DNA from: Opitutaceae bacterium
GTDB taxonomy: Bacteria > Verrucomicrobiota > Verrucomicrobiae > Opitutales > Opitutaceae
DNA length: 7,823 nt
Direction: 5' to 3'
Assembly (NCBI GenBank): GCA_031266495.1
Contig: JAISAX010000241.1
Location: 1-7,823, forward strand
Positions 1 through 5,465 of this stretch are shown one piece after another; position 1 is the stretch's first letter; each line of letters opens with the position of its first letter. The notes under the pieces are model-generated. The model ran no database searches. It saw only the letters and a program-made list of their open reading frames with translations, and was not told where the DNA came from. The position numbers and the translations under genes are program-made.

Positions 1-188
1 GATGAAAGAGGCAGTGTCGTGGAAGTGTTCGAGGTCGAAGAACTCGGGTTCGATGGTTGCGTGGCTGGATTCGACGTCGGCGTTGGCGTTGGGGCGAGCG
101 GGAGGGTTGAAGCGATGGAGGGCACCCGGGGCGGAGATGGAGCGGTGAAAGCCGTCAGGGCGGTAGTGGACGGTGTCACCGTCCACTA
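1..188 (-). pseudogene. Transposase (DDE integrase core) fragment, 5'-truncated and running off the window
   Basis: The minus strand is open from base 188 (a GTG codon) to base 1. The predicted peptide contains APGALHRFNPP, then NANADVESSHATIEPEFFD and LEHFHDTASF. In the integrase core domain of IS481/IS3-like transposases, the block before the last catalytic acid reads roughly PPG-x-x-NxxVE-x-x-H-x-x-x-E-x-EF; here the Glu of DVESSH would be that third acidic residue. The catalytic Asp region (usually a DNGxEF-like motif) should lie upstream at about 190-300, but no minus-strand frame there shows it, so the element is probably a 5'-truncated remnant; the 3' end lies beyond the window. The same frame stays open back to the sigma factor stop at 301, but that stretch (Arg-rich, no motifs) does not look like protein. 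It starts at a perfect palindrome. Family assignment is from motif memory, and an intact gene using a distant start is unlikely. Confidence 0.55.
164..188. repeat. 25-bp perfect palindrome at the transposase-fragment boundary
   Basis: The arms TAGTGGACGGTG (164-175) and CACCGTCCACTA (177-188) are exact reverse complements around a single central base at 176. As RNA it would fold as an 11-bp stem with a 3-base loop. No T-run follows on either strand, so it is not a standard intrinsic terminator. It lies 113 bases beyond the sigma gene stop and exactly where transposase-like coding begins. It could be a transcript-end stabiliser, a protein-binding site, or a leftover of element insertion. Confidence 0.75.
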
Positions 189-300
189 GCCCGGCGCGTG
201 TCCGGCGTGATTGCCGCGCCACTCCGGCAGGAAATCCGACCTTACGTAAGCCACGCAAGATCCTGTCGTGCCGCGCTCGCAGATGGAGCGCCGCCCGGCG
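189..300. other. Short non-coding gap between the sigma gene stop and the transposase remnant
   Basis: I see no recognisable protein motif in any frame here. The stretch contains a 10-bp perfect palindrome, CTTACGTAAG, at 241-250, and several G+C-rich short inverted repeats, but no stem followed by a T-run that would end the sigma operon transcript. It may hold the junction where mobile DNA replaced the native sequence downstream of the sigma gene. Confidence 0.4.
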
Positions 301-933
301 TTACAGCCAGCGGGCGAGCCGTTTTTTCAGAAGCTGGCGGGCGCGGTAAAGGCGGGTTTCCACAGCCTTCGGGGTGACGCGCAGGATGCCGGCGATCTCG
401 GCGTGGGAACGGTCTTCGTATTCAAAAAAAATGACAGCGGCGCGCAGGTCTTCGGGCAAGGCGGCGACAGCGGCGCGCACGGAGGCGGCGCGTTCTCCCG
501 CCTCGGCGCTGGCGGAAGGGAGCGGGACATCGCTGGCGGTGTCGCGAGCTTCGTCGAGCGGAGAGTGATTGCGGCGACTCCACCAGCGTGCGCGGTCGCG
601 GGAGAGGTTGAGCGCGATCTGGAACATCCAGGTGGAAAAACGCGCGCCGTCGCGCCAGCGGACGCGGTTTTTGTAGATGCGCACAAAAGTTTCCTGGGCG
701 AGGTCGAGGGCGTCGTGTTCGTTGCGGAGGTGGCGACCGAGAAAAGCGCGGAGCGGGATCTGCCAGCGGCGCATGAGGATATCCAGCGCCTGGGCGTCAC
801 CGTCGCGCAGGGCGCGCATGGCGGCGTTGTCGTCGGCATCGCTGGAGAGCGTGGTGGCGTCAGAATCGACGGGCCGCGAAGGCTGGGGAGTGTCGGCCAT
901 CATCGGATCATCGATCATCGGGTCATCGGTCAT
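301..933 (-). CDS. ECF-family RNA polymerase sigma factor (sigma-70 family, CnrH/RpoE-like)
   Basis: This 210-residue protein would direct RNA polymerase to a dedicated set of promoters. Region 2 spans about residues 38-118, with the core-binding DALDLAQETFVRIYKNR segment (74-90) and FSTWMFQIALNLSRDRAR (99-116), the ECF version of the -10 recognition helix. Region 4 spans about 157-208: ALPEDLRAAVIFFEYEDRSHAEIA followed by the helix-turn-helix ILRVTPKAVETRLYRARQLL, which reads the -35 element. Region 3 is absent, as expected for ECF factors, and the length is typical. The start at 933 lies 4 bases after the sensor gene stop, with AGG about 8 bases upstream. The N-terminus is an Asp/Met-rich repeat with further in-frame ATGs at 918, 903 and 900, so the exact start is uncertain. 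It is last in an operon after the anti-sigma and sensor genes, so its activity is probably controlled by both. Confidence 0.93.
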   Translation of the reverse strand: MTDDPMIDDPMMADTPQPSRPVDSDATTLSSDADDNAAMRALRDGDAQALDILMRRWQIPLRAFLGRHLRNEHDALDLAQETFVRIYKNRVRWRDGARFSTWMFQIALNLSRDRARWWSRRNHSPLDEARDTASDVPLPSASAEAGERAASVRAAVAALPEDLRAAVIFFEYEDRSHAEIAGILRVTPKAVETRLYRARQLLKKRLARWL

Positions 934-937
934 CGGG

Positions 938-1375
938 TTACCTGATACCGACGGGGCCGGCGTGCGCGGTGGCATCCAGACGGGGTTCGGTGAGGGCGAG
1001 GAAGCGGCGGGCTTGCGCGGGGTCCATGCAGGCGGCGACTTCGCGGAGATGGGCGCGGGTGGTGTCCTTGCAGAGTCGTTCGAGGCGGGCGAGTTCGGCG
1101 GTGGCGGCGGCGCGGGCCTCGGGCGTGACGGTCCCGTCAAGATCGGCGCGGGCTTGCCGGACCCGGGCGCAGTGCTCTTCACAAACGGGTTCGTAGGCGG
1201 CGTGGAGTTTTTCGACGGCAGCCGCCTGGGCGGGAGTGAGCAAAAATTCGGCGCGCAACCAGGCAAGTTCGCCGGCAGGCGCGGAGACGGACGGACGGGC
1301 CAGCCACGCGGTGAGGCCAAAGGCGAGCAGACCGGCCGCGAGCGCGGAGACGATGATGCAGAGGGCGCGTTTCAC
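938..1375 (-). CDS. Membrane-anchored periplasmic sensor, heavy-metal-resistance (CnrX/CpxP/Spy-like) family
   Basis: This 145-residue protein has an uncleaved signal-anchor or signal peptide at 1-25 (KR, then a hydrophobic run ending AWLA) and a helical periplasmic domain at about 33-135. The motif WLRAEFLLTPAQAAAVEKLH (39-58) is the 'x-LT-x-x-Q' helix seen in CpxP, Spy and CnrX relatives. Four cysteines stand out in the mature domain: Cys65 and Cys69 in VCEEHC, with His68 between them, then Cys102 and Cys116, with His109 between. CnrX binds Ni/Co mainly through His, Glu and Met, so Cys ligands or a redox switch are possible here (inference). The GTG start at 1375 overlaps the anti-sigma TGA in a GTGA junction, implying translational coupling; no Shine-Dalgarno is visible. 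Its place between anti-sigma and sigma genes argues for signal sensing rather than general chaperoning. Confidence 0.8.
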   Translation of the reverse strand: MKRALCIIVSALAAGLLAFGLTAWLARPSVSAPAGELAWLRAEFLLTPAQAAAVEKLHAAYEPVCEEHCARVRQARADLDGTVTPEARAAATAELARLERLCKDTTRAHLREVAACMDPAQARRFLALTEPRLDATAHAGPVGIR

Positions 1376-1773
1376 GGGGCGGGATGAACGTGGCTGGCGG
1401 GAGCGGCAGGAACGGCGGGAGCGGCGGAGTGGCCGGCATGGACGCGTTCGAGAGGGTTGATGCTGGCAACGTAGGCCGAGGCCATGCGTTCGGTCGCGCG
1501 GTTGTGGCTGACGAAGAGGGCGGCGGTGGCGCCGAGCAAGGCGGCGAGCGCGACCGAGGCGGCGGCGGCGAGCGGCGCAGGAAAGCGAAGCACACGTCCG
1601 CGCCCATCGCCCGCGACGAAGGGAGCGAGCGTGGTATCGGCGCCGTTGCGCACCCGGGAGGTGCGGAGGCGGGCGTGGACAGCGTCCTCGAAACCGGGAT
1701 CGCGCACGAGAGGCGGCTGCTGCCAGGTGGCGAGCAGCCGGCCAAGCGGGTCCGGATGGTCGGGTGTTTTCAT
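1372..1773 (-). CDS. Single-pass membrane anti-sigma-like protein (CnrY-type position)
   Basis: This is a 133-residue protein with a cytoplasmic N-terminal part of about 65 residues, a single transmembrane segment (about 66-88, Ala/Leu-rich, ending ALFV) and a short periplasmic tail. The N-terminal WQQPPLVRDPGFEDAVHARL (17-36) resembles the short sigma-binding helix region of small anti-sigma factors, although sequence identity in such proteins is always low. There is no HxxxCxxC zinc anti-sigma motif. The tail contains four histidines (His112, 115, 128, 130), which might contact a metal. The role is inferred chiefly from topology and from being cotranscribed with a sensor and an ECF sigma gene. 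The ATG at 1773 is chosen because the longer frame back to 1878 would cover the miaA start; no clear Shine-Dalgarno precedes it. It is the first gene of the operon and overlaps the next by 4 bases. Confidence 0.7.
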   Translation of the reverse strand: MKTPDHPDPLGRLLATWQQPPLVRDPGFEDAVHARLRTSRVRNGADTTLAPFVAGDGRGRVLRFPAPLAAAASVALAALLGATAALFVSHNRATERMASAYVASINPLERVHAGHSAAPAVPAAPASHVHPAP

Positions 1774-1876
1774 GCGCAGTGCTACGTTGGCGAAAGAAAA
1801 ATCCCCTGGCGAATTTTGAATGCCGAAAGGTTGCAGGGTTGAATCCCGGACGGCGCCACGCGAAAACCGGAGCCGC
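1774..1876. promoter_or_regulatory. Divergent intergenic region between the sigma operon and miaA
   Basis: These 103 bases separate two divergently transcribed start codons, so promoters for both directions must lie here or inside the flanking genes. On the minus strand the sequence has two CAACC cores, which resemble the AAC centre of ECF -35 elements, but I could not pair either with a convincing -10. On the plus strand GGAG at 1869-1872 is a possible, closely spaced (4 bases) Shine-Dalgarno for miaA. Autoregulation of the operon by its own sigma factor is plausible but not demonstrated by sequence. Confidence 0.4.
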
Positions 1877-3022
1877 ATGAACGGAGCGCAACCAGAACGG
1901 CAACCGGGACAACAACCGGAACAGCAACCGGGACGAACGGAAAAACCGCCGCTTTACATCCTCACGGGTCCGACGGCCGTCGGGAAGACGGAGCTGGCGC
2001 TGCGTTGGGCGGAGACGAACGGAGCGGAAATCGTATCGTGCGACTCCCTCCTGTTTTACCGGGGCATGGACATCGGCACCGCAAAACCTTCGCGGGAGGA
2101 GCAGGCGCGGGTGCGGCATCATCTGGTCGATATTTGCGAGCCACGCGAGGCGATGGACATCACGCGCTTCGTGGCGCTGGCGCGCGTGGCGGTGGAGGAC
2201 ATCGCAGCGCGCGGGCGGCGGGTGCTGGTGACCGGCGGCAGCGGTTTTTATCTGAAGGCTTTTTTCGCGCCGGTGGCGGACAACGTGGCGGTGCCGCCTG
2301 CGATTCGCGACGAGGTGGCGCGGCAACTTGCGAAGGACGGTCTGCCGTCGCTGGTGGCGCGTTTGCTCGCGCTCAACCCCGGACTGGAAATGCGCAGCGG
2401 CGGCAAAGGCGGCGAGACGAGCAGAGGCAAAGGCGAGGCGGACGGAACGCGTCCTCCGGTGCTGGATACGGCGAATCCGCGACGCGTGACGCGATCCCTG
2501 GAACGCTGTCTGGCGTCGGGCCGGACGCTGGCGGAGCTGGCGGCGGAGTTTGCGCGGCAGCCGGGGCCGTTTGCCGACTGGTCGCCGGTGTGTGTGCGGC
2601 TGGAGCGCGAACCGGCGGAGCTTGATGCGCGGATCGCGTGGCGTGTGGAGCAGATGTTGCAAGCGGGCCTGGTGGACGAGGTGGCGCGGATGGACGCAGC
2701 CGGTTTTCGGCAAAACCCGAGCGCGGCGCGCGCAATCGGTTACCGGGAAACGCTGGCGATGCTTGACCGCGAACGCGAATGCGGAAGCGACTGCGGAGGC
2801 GCAGCTACAGAAGGGAATACCGGATACGCTGGATACACCGGACAGACAGCGCAGGCGATGCAAGCGACGCGGGCGGAACTGGCGGCGGAGGTTATCCGGA
2901 ACACGCGTGCGCTGGTGAAAAAACAGCGCACGTGGTTCCGCACGCAGTTGCCTGAACACCGGATAATGGCGGCACCGACGTCGGAAGCGGAGGCGACGGC
3001 GATGACGGAGCGCCTGTTTTGA
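1877..3022 (+). CDS. miaA: tRNA dimethylallyltransferase MiaA
   Basis: MiaA transfers a dimethylallyl group to N6 of A37 in tRNAs that read codons beginning with U, the first step toward ms2i6A. The protein is 381 residues, longer than the usual 300-320. Recognisable blocks in order: P-loop GPTAVGKT (31-38), DSLLFYRGMDIGTAKP (56-71) with catalytic Asp56 and the substrate-binding region, HHLVDICEP (81-89), VTGGSGFYLKAFF (118-130), ANPRRVTRSLERCLASGRTLAEL (199-221), LQAGLVDEV (261-269), ARAIGYRETLAML (284-296), and RNTRALVKKQRTWFR (341-355), typical of the tRNA-binding C-terminus. The extra length comes from a QP-repeat N-terminus (1-24), a Gly/Lys-rich insert at about 173-195 and a Gly/Thr/Gln-rich insert at about 300-330. 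The start at 1877 has GGAG upstream; an in-frame ATG at 1820 is less likely. It appears monocistronic. Confidence 0.95.
   Translation: MNGAQPERQPGQQPEQQPGRTEKPPLYILTGPTAVGKTELALRWAETNGAEIVSCDSLLFYRGMDIGTAKPSREEQARVRHHLVDICEPREAMDITRFVALARVAVEDIAARGRRVLVTGGSGFYLKAFFAPVADNVAVPPAIRDEVARQLAKDGLPSLVARLLALNPGLEMRSGGKGGETSRGKGEADGTRPPVLDTANPRRVTRSLERCLASGRTLAELAAEFARQPGPFADWSPVCVRLEREPAELDARIAWRVEQMLQAGLVDEVARMDAAGFRQNPSAARAIGYRETLAMLDRERECGSDCGGAATEGNTGYAGYTGQTAQAMQATRAELAAEVIRNTRALVKKQRTWFRTQLPEHRIMAAPTSEAEATAMTERLF
1889..1936 (+). repeat. Four tandem 12-bp repeats inside the miaA 5' end
   Basis: Units CAACCAGAACGG, CAACCGGGACAA, CAACCGGAACAG and CAACCGGGACGA follow one another and encode QPER-QPGQ-QPEQ-QPGR. 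Each unit is a multiple of three, so copy-number change would lengthen or shorten the MiaA N-terminus without breaking the frame. The repeat lies before the first conserved strand and the P-loop, so it is probably a disordered tail. Confidence 0.85.
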
Positions 3023-3093
3023 GGAAAGGCCGGTCAGCAGGCTGTCCCTGAACGACGGATACAAACGGCAATCGCCAAAAACACGCGGCCAAC

Positions 3094-3116
3094 AAAAACC
3101 GCCCGGACGGACGGTT
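3094..3116 (-). terminator. Intrinsic-terminator-like hairpin facing the minus strand, without an obvious upstream gene
   Basis: Read on the minus strand, AACCGTCC (3116-3109) pairs with GGGCGGTT (3104-3097) around a 4-base loop. This is an 8-bp stem with one G-T pair, directly followed by a run of T (five counting the last stem pairs). No minus-strand gene ends nearby: both flanking genes are on the plus strand. On the plus strand no T-run follows, so it does not serve miaA well. Confidence 0.4.
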
Positions 3117-3206
3117 CGGGAACAATATCACCAGCGGCGCGCTGCCGGTTACGGTTCCGGAATCCTCAATTGTTTTTATTAATATTCCCGTGATTTTTGA
3201 TGTCTT

Positions 3207-3219
3207 GGCTTGGCAAGCC
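3207..3219. promoter_or_regulatory. 13-bp palindrome, possible operator upstream of the carboxypeptidase
   Basis: GGCTTG and CAAGCC are exact reverse complements around one central G. It lies about 140 bases before the carboxypeptidase ATG, in a region that is otherwise A+T-rich. Palindromes of this size and form are typical of dimeric repressor sites, but I cannot assign a binding protein; chance is possible. Confidence 0.3.
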
Positions 3220-3360
3220 GCGCGAATGCACGCTAAAAACCGATCGTTTAATAAAAAAATGTCAAAACACTGAAATATTACATTTCCCCAACAACCTGTT
3301 AACAACAATTCAATCATACAACGCTTGCAATTATTTTTCCATTCGTTGATTATTTTTATC

Positions 3361-4557
3361 ATGACTTCTTCTATTTATACTTTTGCGAAAGAGTTCTCTA
3401 TTGACGCTGATTTTCCCGGCGGCAACATTAAGGTTCTCCAAATTGACGGCGACACGGTCAAATTACAACAAGATATACGTGACACTGCCGGAAGCTGGTT
3501 TTATTGGTCATTCCGTATTCGCGGAGCCGAAGGACAGACATTGAATTTTGTTTTTACGGAAGGTGTTATCGGTACACGCGGTCCGGCAGTCAGTACGGAC
3601 GGCGGTTTGACCTGGCGTTGGCTCGGCGATCCCGGATTTTCCGCAACAAAATTCCAGTACCGGTTCGGAACAGAGGAAAAGGAAGTGTTTTTCAGTCAAA
3701 GCATGAATTACACCGAAAAAGATCTCATCCGTTTTCTTGAAAAGCATAAAGACAATCCCGATCTGAAAATCGAAACACTTTGCAAAACGAAAAAGGGACG
3801 TCATGTCGAATTGCTCCGGATTTTCGACAATAAAAGAATCCCTGATTTCAAGGTGTTTTTATCCTCACGGAACCACTGTGCTGAAATGACGGCAACCTAT
3901 TCATTGGAAGGAATTATTGAAGCGGTTCTTTCTGATACAGATGACGGACGCTGGTTTCGTGAACACGTTGATTTTTTTATTGTTCCGCTTGTTGACAAGG
4001 ACGGGGTGGAAGACGGCGATCAAGGCAAGAACCGCAAGCCGCACGACCATAACCGCGATTATATTCAGCGAATCCATGAATCTGTTCAGGCAATTACCGA
4101 ACAGGTTCCGAAATGGCTGGACGATAAACCCTTGTTTTATCTGGATATGCATTGTCCCTGGTTGCGCGGCGGCAGTGACCCGCTTCATATTGAAAAGGGA
4201 ACAAACGAGTATGTTTATTTTGTCGGAATCAATCCCGAGGAATTCGGTGAAAATTCATGGAAGGGAGTTCAACGTTTTGGTATGATTTTGGAAAAAGAAA
4301 GAAAAGGCACGATTCCCTACCGTGCGTTAAACAACTTACCATTTGGCGTTTCGTGGAATACCAGTAGCAACAAAAAAACGGCAAATTTACAAAAATGCGA
4401 TGAATGGGGCGCAACACTTCCCAATGTGGTTTTTGCTTCTGCCATTGAAGTTCCGTTTGCCAATGCCGAAGGCGTTGTTGTTGATATAAATTCTGCCAAA
4501 GCACTTGGTCATGATCTGGCACGAGCCATCCGGATTTATTTGGAACCACTGGAATAA
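3361..4557 (+). CDS. M14-family zinc carboxypeptidase, cytosolic-carboxypeptidase (CCP)-like
   Basis: This 398-residue protein is a metallocarboxypeptidase, predicted to remove C-terminal amino acids from a peptide or protein. Residues 12-115 form a beta-rich domain (SIDADFPGGNIKVLQIDGD, then SWFYWSFRIRG) like the N-terminal domain preceding the catalytic domain in CCP/AGBL deglutamylases and their bacterial relatives. The catalytic domain (about 120-395) shows the zinc pair His172 and Glu175 in RNHCAEM, the VDKDGVEDGDQGKNR...HNRDY block (211-234), which matches the substrate-binding 'NR' region, the third zinc ligand His264 in YLDMHCPW, and the likely catalytic Glu363 in SAIEVPF. The ATG at 3361 lacks a Shine-Dalgarno. 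A TTG at 3325 would add a hydrophobic, signal-like stretch, so export cannot be excluded. Hand counts of three 60-base lines gave 38, 55 and 42% G+C, against 72% for a miaA line, suggesting transfer. The substrate is unknown. Confidence 0.85.
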   Translation: MTSSIYTFAKEFSIDADFPGGNIKVLQIDGDTVKLQQDIRDTAGSWFYWSFRIRGAEGQTLNFVFTEGVIGTRGPAVSTDGGLTWRWLGDPGFSATKFQYRFGTEEKEVFFSQSMNYTEKDLIRFLEKHKDNPDLKIETLCKTKKGRHVELLRIFDNKRIPDFKVFLSSRNHCAEMTATYSLEGIIEAVLSDTDDGRWFREHVDFFIVPLVDKDGVEDGDQGKNRKPHDHNRDYIQRIHESVQAITEQVPKWLDDKPLFYLDMHCPWLRGGSDPLHIEKGTNEYVYFVGINPEEFGENSWKGVQRFGMILEKERKGTIPYRALNNLPFGVSWNTSSNKKTANLQKCDEWGATLPNVVFASAIEVPFANAEGVVVDINSAKALGHDLARAIRIYLEPLE

Positions 4558-4601
4558 CACCAACACCGTAAAACCGGGAGTAACCTTTTGCCGTCGCCCC
4601 T

Positions 4602-4616
4602 CCCCCCCCCCCCCCC
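4602..4616. repeat. Run of 15 consecutive C between convergent genes
   Basis: The homopolymer sits 44 bases after the carboxypeptidase stop and 27 bases beyond the esterase stop, in the short gap between the two convergent genes. It is preceded by four more C and a T. It marks the return from A+T-rich to G+C-rich sequence. Tracts of this length are prone to slippage during replication and to miscounting in sequencing. No terminator hairpin for either gene is clear in this gap. Confidence 0.9.
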
Positions 4617-4643
4617 TCGCCGCCATCGCCGCTGCCGTCGCGT

Positions 4644-5465
4644 TCAGGGAGTTGCCTCCAATTTCCGCATGGCAGCGGCGTATCGTCGTCCGAGTTCCTG
4701 CTGGGCTGCCGCGGTAAAGTGCAGGCGGTCGCCCTTGTCGGGCAAACCGGCGGCATCGACGAATGCGACCGCAGGAAGGCGAGCCGGCATGTTCCGGAGC
4801 GCGGCGCGAACAGTCTCCGTATGGGCGAAGCTCACAAAATCGCCGAGTTGTCCGATCACGACCGGCAACGGCATCGCGGTCGCGCCGGTGAGGTCGGCCA
4901 GGTCGGCGCGAAGATCGGTGAACATTTTGACCAGGCGGGCCTCGTAGGTATCGGCGTCGTTTTTGTTTTCGCAGTCGGATTCGCCCTGGTGCCAGAGCAC
5001 GCCGCGGAGGCGGGCGGCCGGGTTGACCGCCTGCGCCGCCCGGAGAGCCGCCCGGGCCTGGAAAACCGCCTTTTCGTAAAGGTCGCCCCCCTTGACCCAC
5101 CGGCGCAACGGTGTGCCGCCGACAGCCGTCTGAACCAGGCCGATAACGGTATCCGCCGAAACACCGGATGCCGCCAGCAAGGCCGCGGCAAACGGAATGC
5201 CCGGCCCCATGCCGGAACCGTCGGCATTGAGCGGTTCGCGCGCCGCGCGCCAGGGGGAGGAACCGATCGTAGTCCAGGAGAGAATACGCAAATCCGGCGT
5301 CTGTTCGCCAAGTCCGGCAGTGTCGCGCCCGACCATGTTGGACTGCCCCATCAGGAGGTACAGATCGACAGGGGGAGGGGGGGGAATGCCTTGCGCAAAA
5401 AGCAGCGTTGCGAACGCGGGAAGCAGAGGCAGGAAACGAATACGGAAGTACATGGCGGGAGGCAT
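4644..5465 (-). CDS. Secreted SGNH/SASA-type carbohydrate esterase (sialate O-acetylesterase / CE6-like)
   Basis: This 273-residue protein would remove acetyl groups from sugars, for example acetylated xylan or sialic acid. A signal peptide covers about 1-25 (FRIR, then a Leu/Ala-rich core ending LLFA). The catalytic domain shows block I, LYLLMGQSNMVGRD with nucleophile Ser42; a block II-like AVGGTPLRRW (114-123) with Gly; block III, LWHQGESD (157-164), as in CE6 and sialate O-acetylesterase domains; and the terminal DRLHF (246-250) supplying Asp246 and His249. The length fits a single-domain enzyme. The in-frame ATG at 5453 is an equally good start, since neither has a Shine-Dalgarno. A strong hairpin lies just upstream. 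It is probably cotranscribed with the secreted protein gene 52 bases upstream, downstream of the GntR-type regulator. The exact substrate cannot be read from sequence. Confidence 0.9.
   Translation of the reverse strand: MPPAMYFRIRFLPLLPAFATLLFAQGIPPPPPVDLYLLMGQSNMVGRDTAGLGEQTPDLRILSWTTIGSSPWRAAREPLNADGSGMGPGIPFAAALLAASGVSADTVIGLVQTAVGGTPLRRWVKGGDLYEKAVFQARAALRAAQAVNPAARLRGVLWHQGESDCENKNDADTYEARLVKMFTDLRADLADLTGATAMPLPVVIGQLGDFVSFAHTETVRAALRNMPARLPAVAFVDAAGLPDKGDRLHFTAAAQQELGRRYAAAMRKLEATP
5371..5384. repeat. G-run (5 G, A, 8 G) inside the esterase coding sequence
   Basis: On the coding strand this is eight C, a T, then five C, encoding five consecutive prolines (residues 28-32) between the signal peptide and the first catalytic strand. 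Gain or loss of a single base here would shift the frame before the catalytic Ser42 and abolish the enzyme. Confidence 0.8.

Larger units (their letters stand above)
3023..3360. other. Intergenic region, entry into the A+T-rich island
   Basis: These 338 bases hold no supportable gene. The left part (to about 3160) keeps the local high G+C; from about 3165 it becomes A/T-dominated and stays so into the carboxypeptidase gene. It contains a terminator-like hairpin facing the minus strand (3094-3116) and a 13-bp palindrome (3207-3219). A promoter for the carboxypeptidase should be in the A+T-rich half, but there are so many TTG- and TAT-like words there that I cannot single one out. No clear terminator for miaA is visible. 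Confidence 0.5.

Noticed and set aside
934..1320. The sigma factor frame extended upstream to 1320
   Set aside because: The extra residues are a Pro/Ser/Ala-rich shadow of the sensor gene and give an abnormal length. The ATG at 933, 4 bases after the sensor stop, yields a normal ECF protein.
1774..1876. An ECF-type autoregulated promoter on the minus strand built on the CAACC cores
   Set aside because: Two possible -35 cores exist, but neither has a recognisable -10 partner at 16-17 bases, so no specific promoter is claimed.
938..3064. A 708-codon minus-strand open frame spanning the sensor gene and the whole of miaA
   Set aside because: Only its last 145 codons are a real gene. The rest is Arg/Pro/His-rich sequence antisense to miaA, whose conserved motifs are unambiguous on the plus strand; long open antisense frames are expected at this G+C content.
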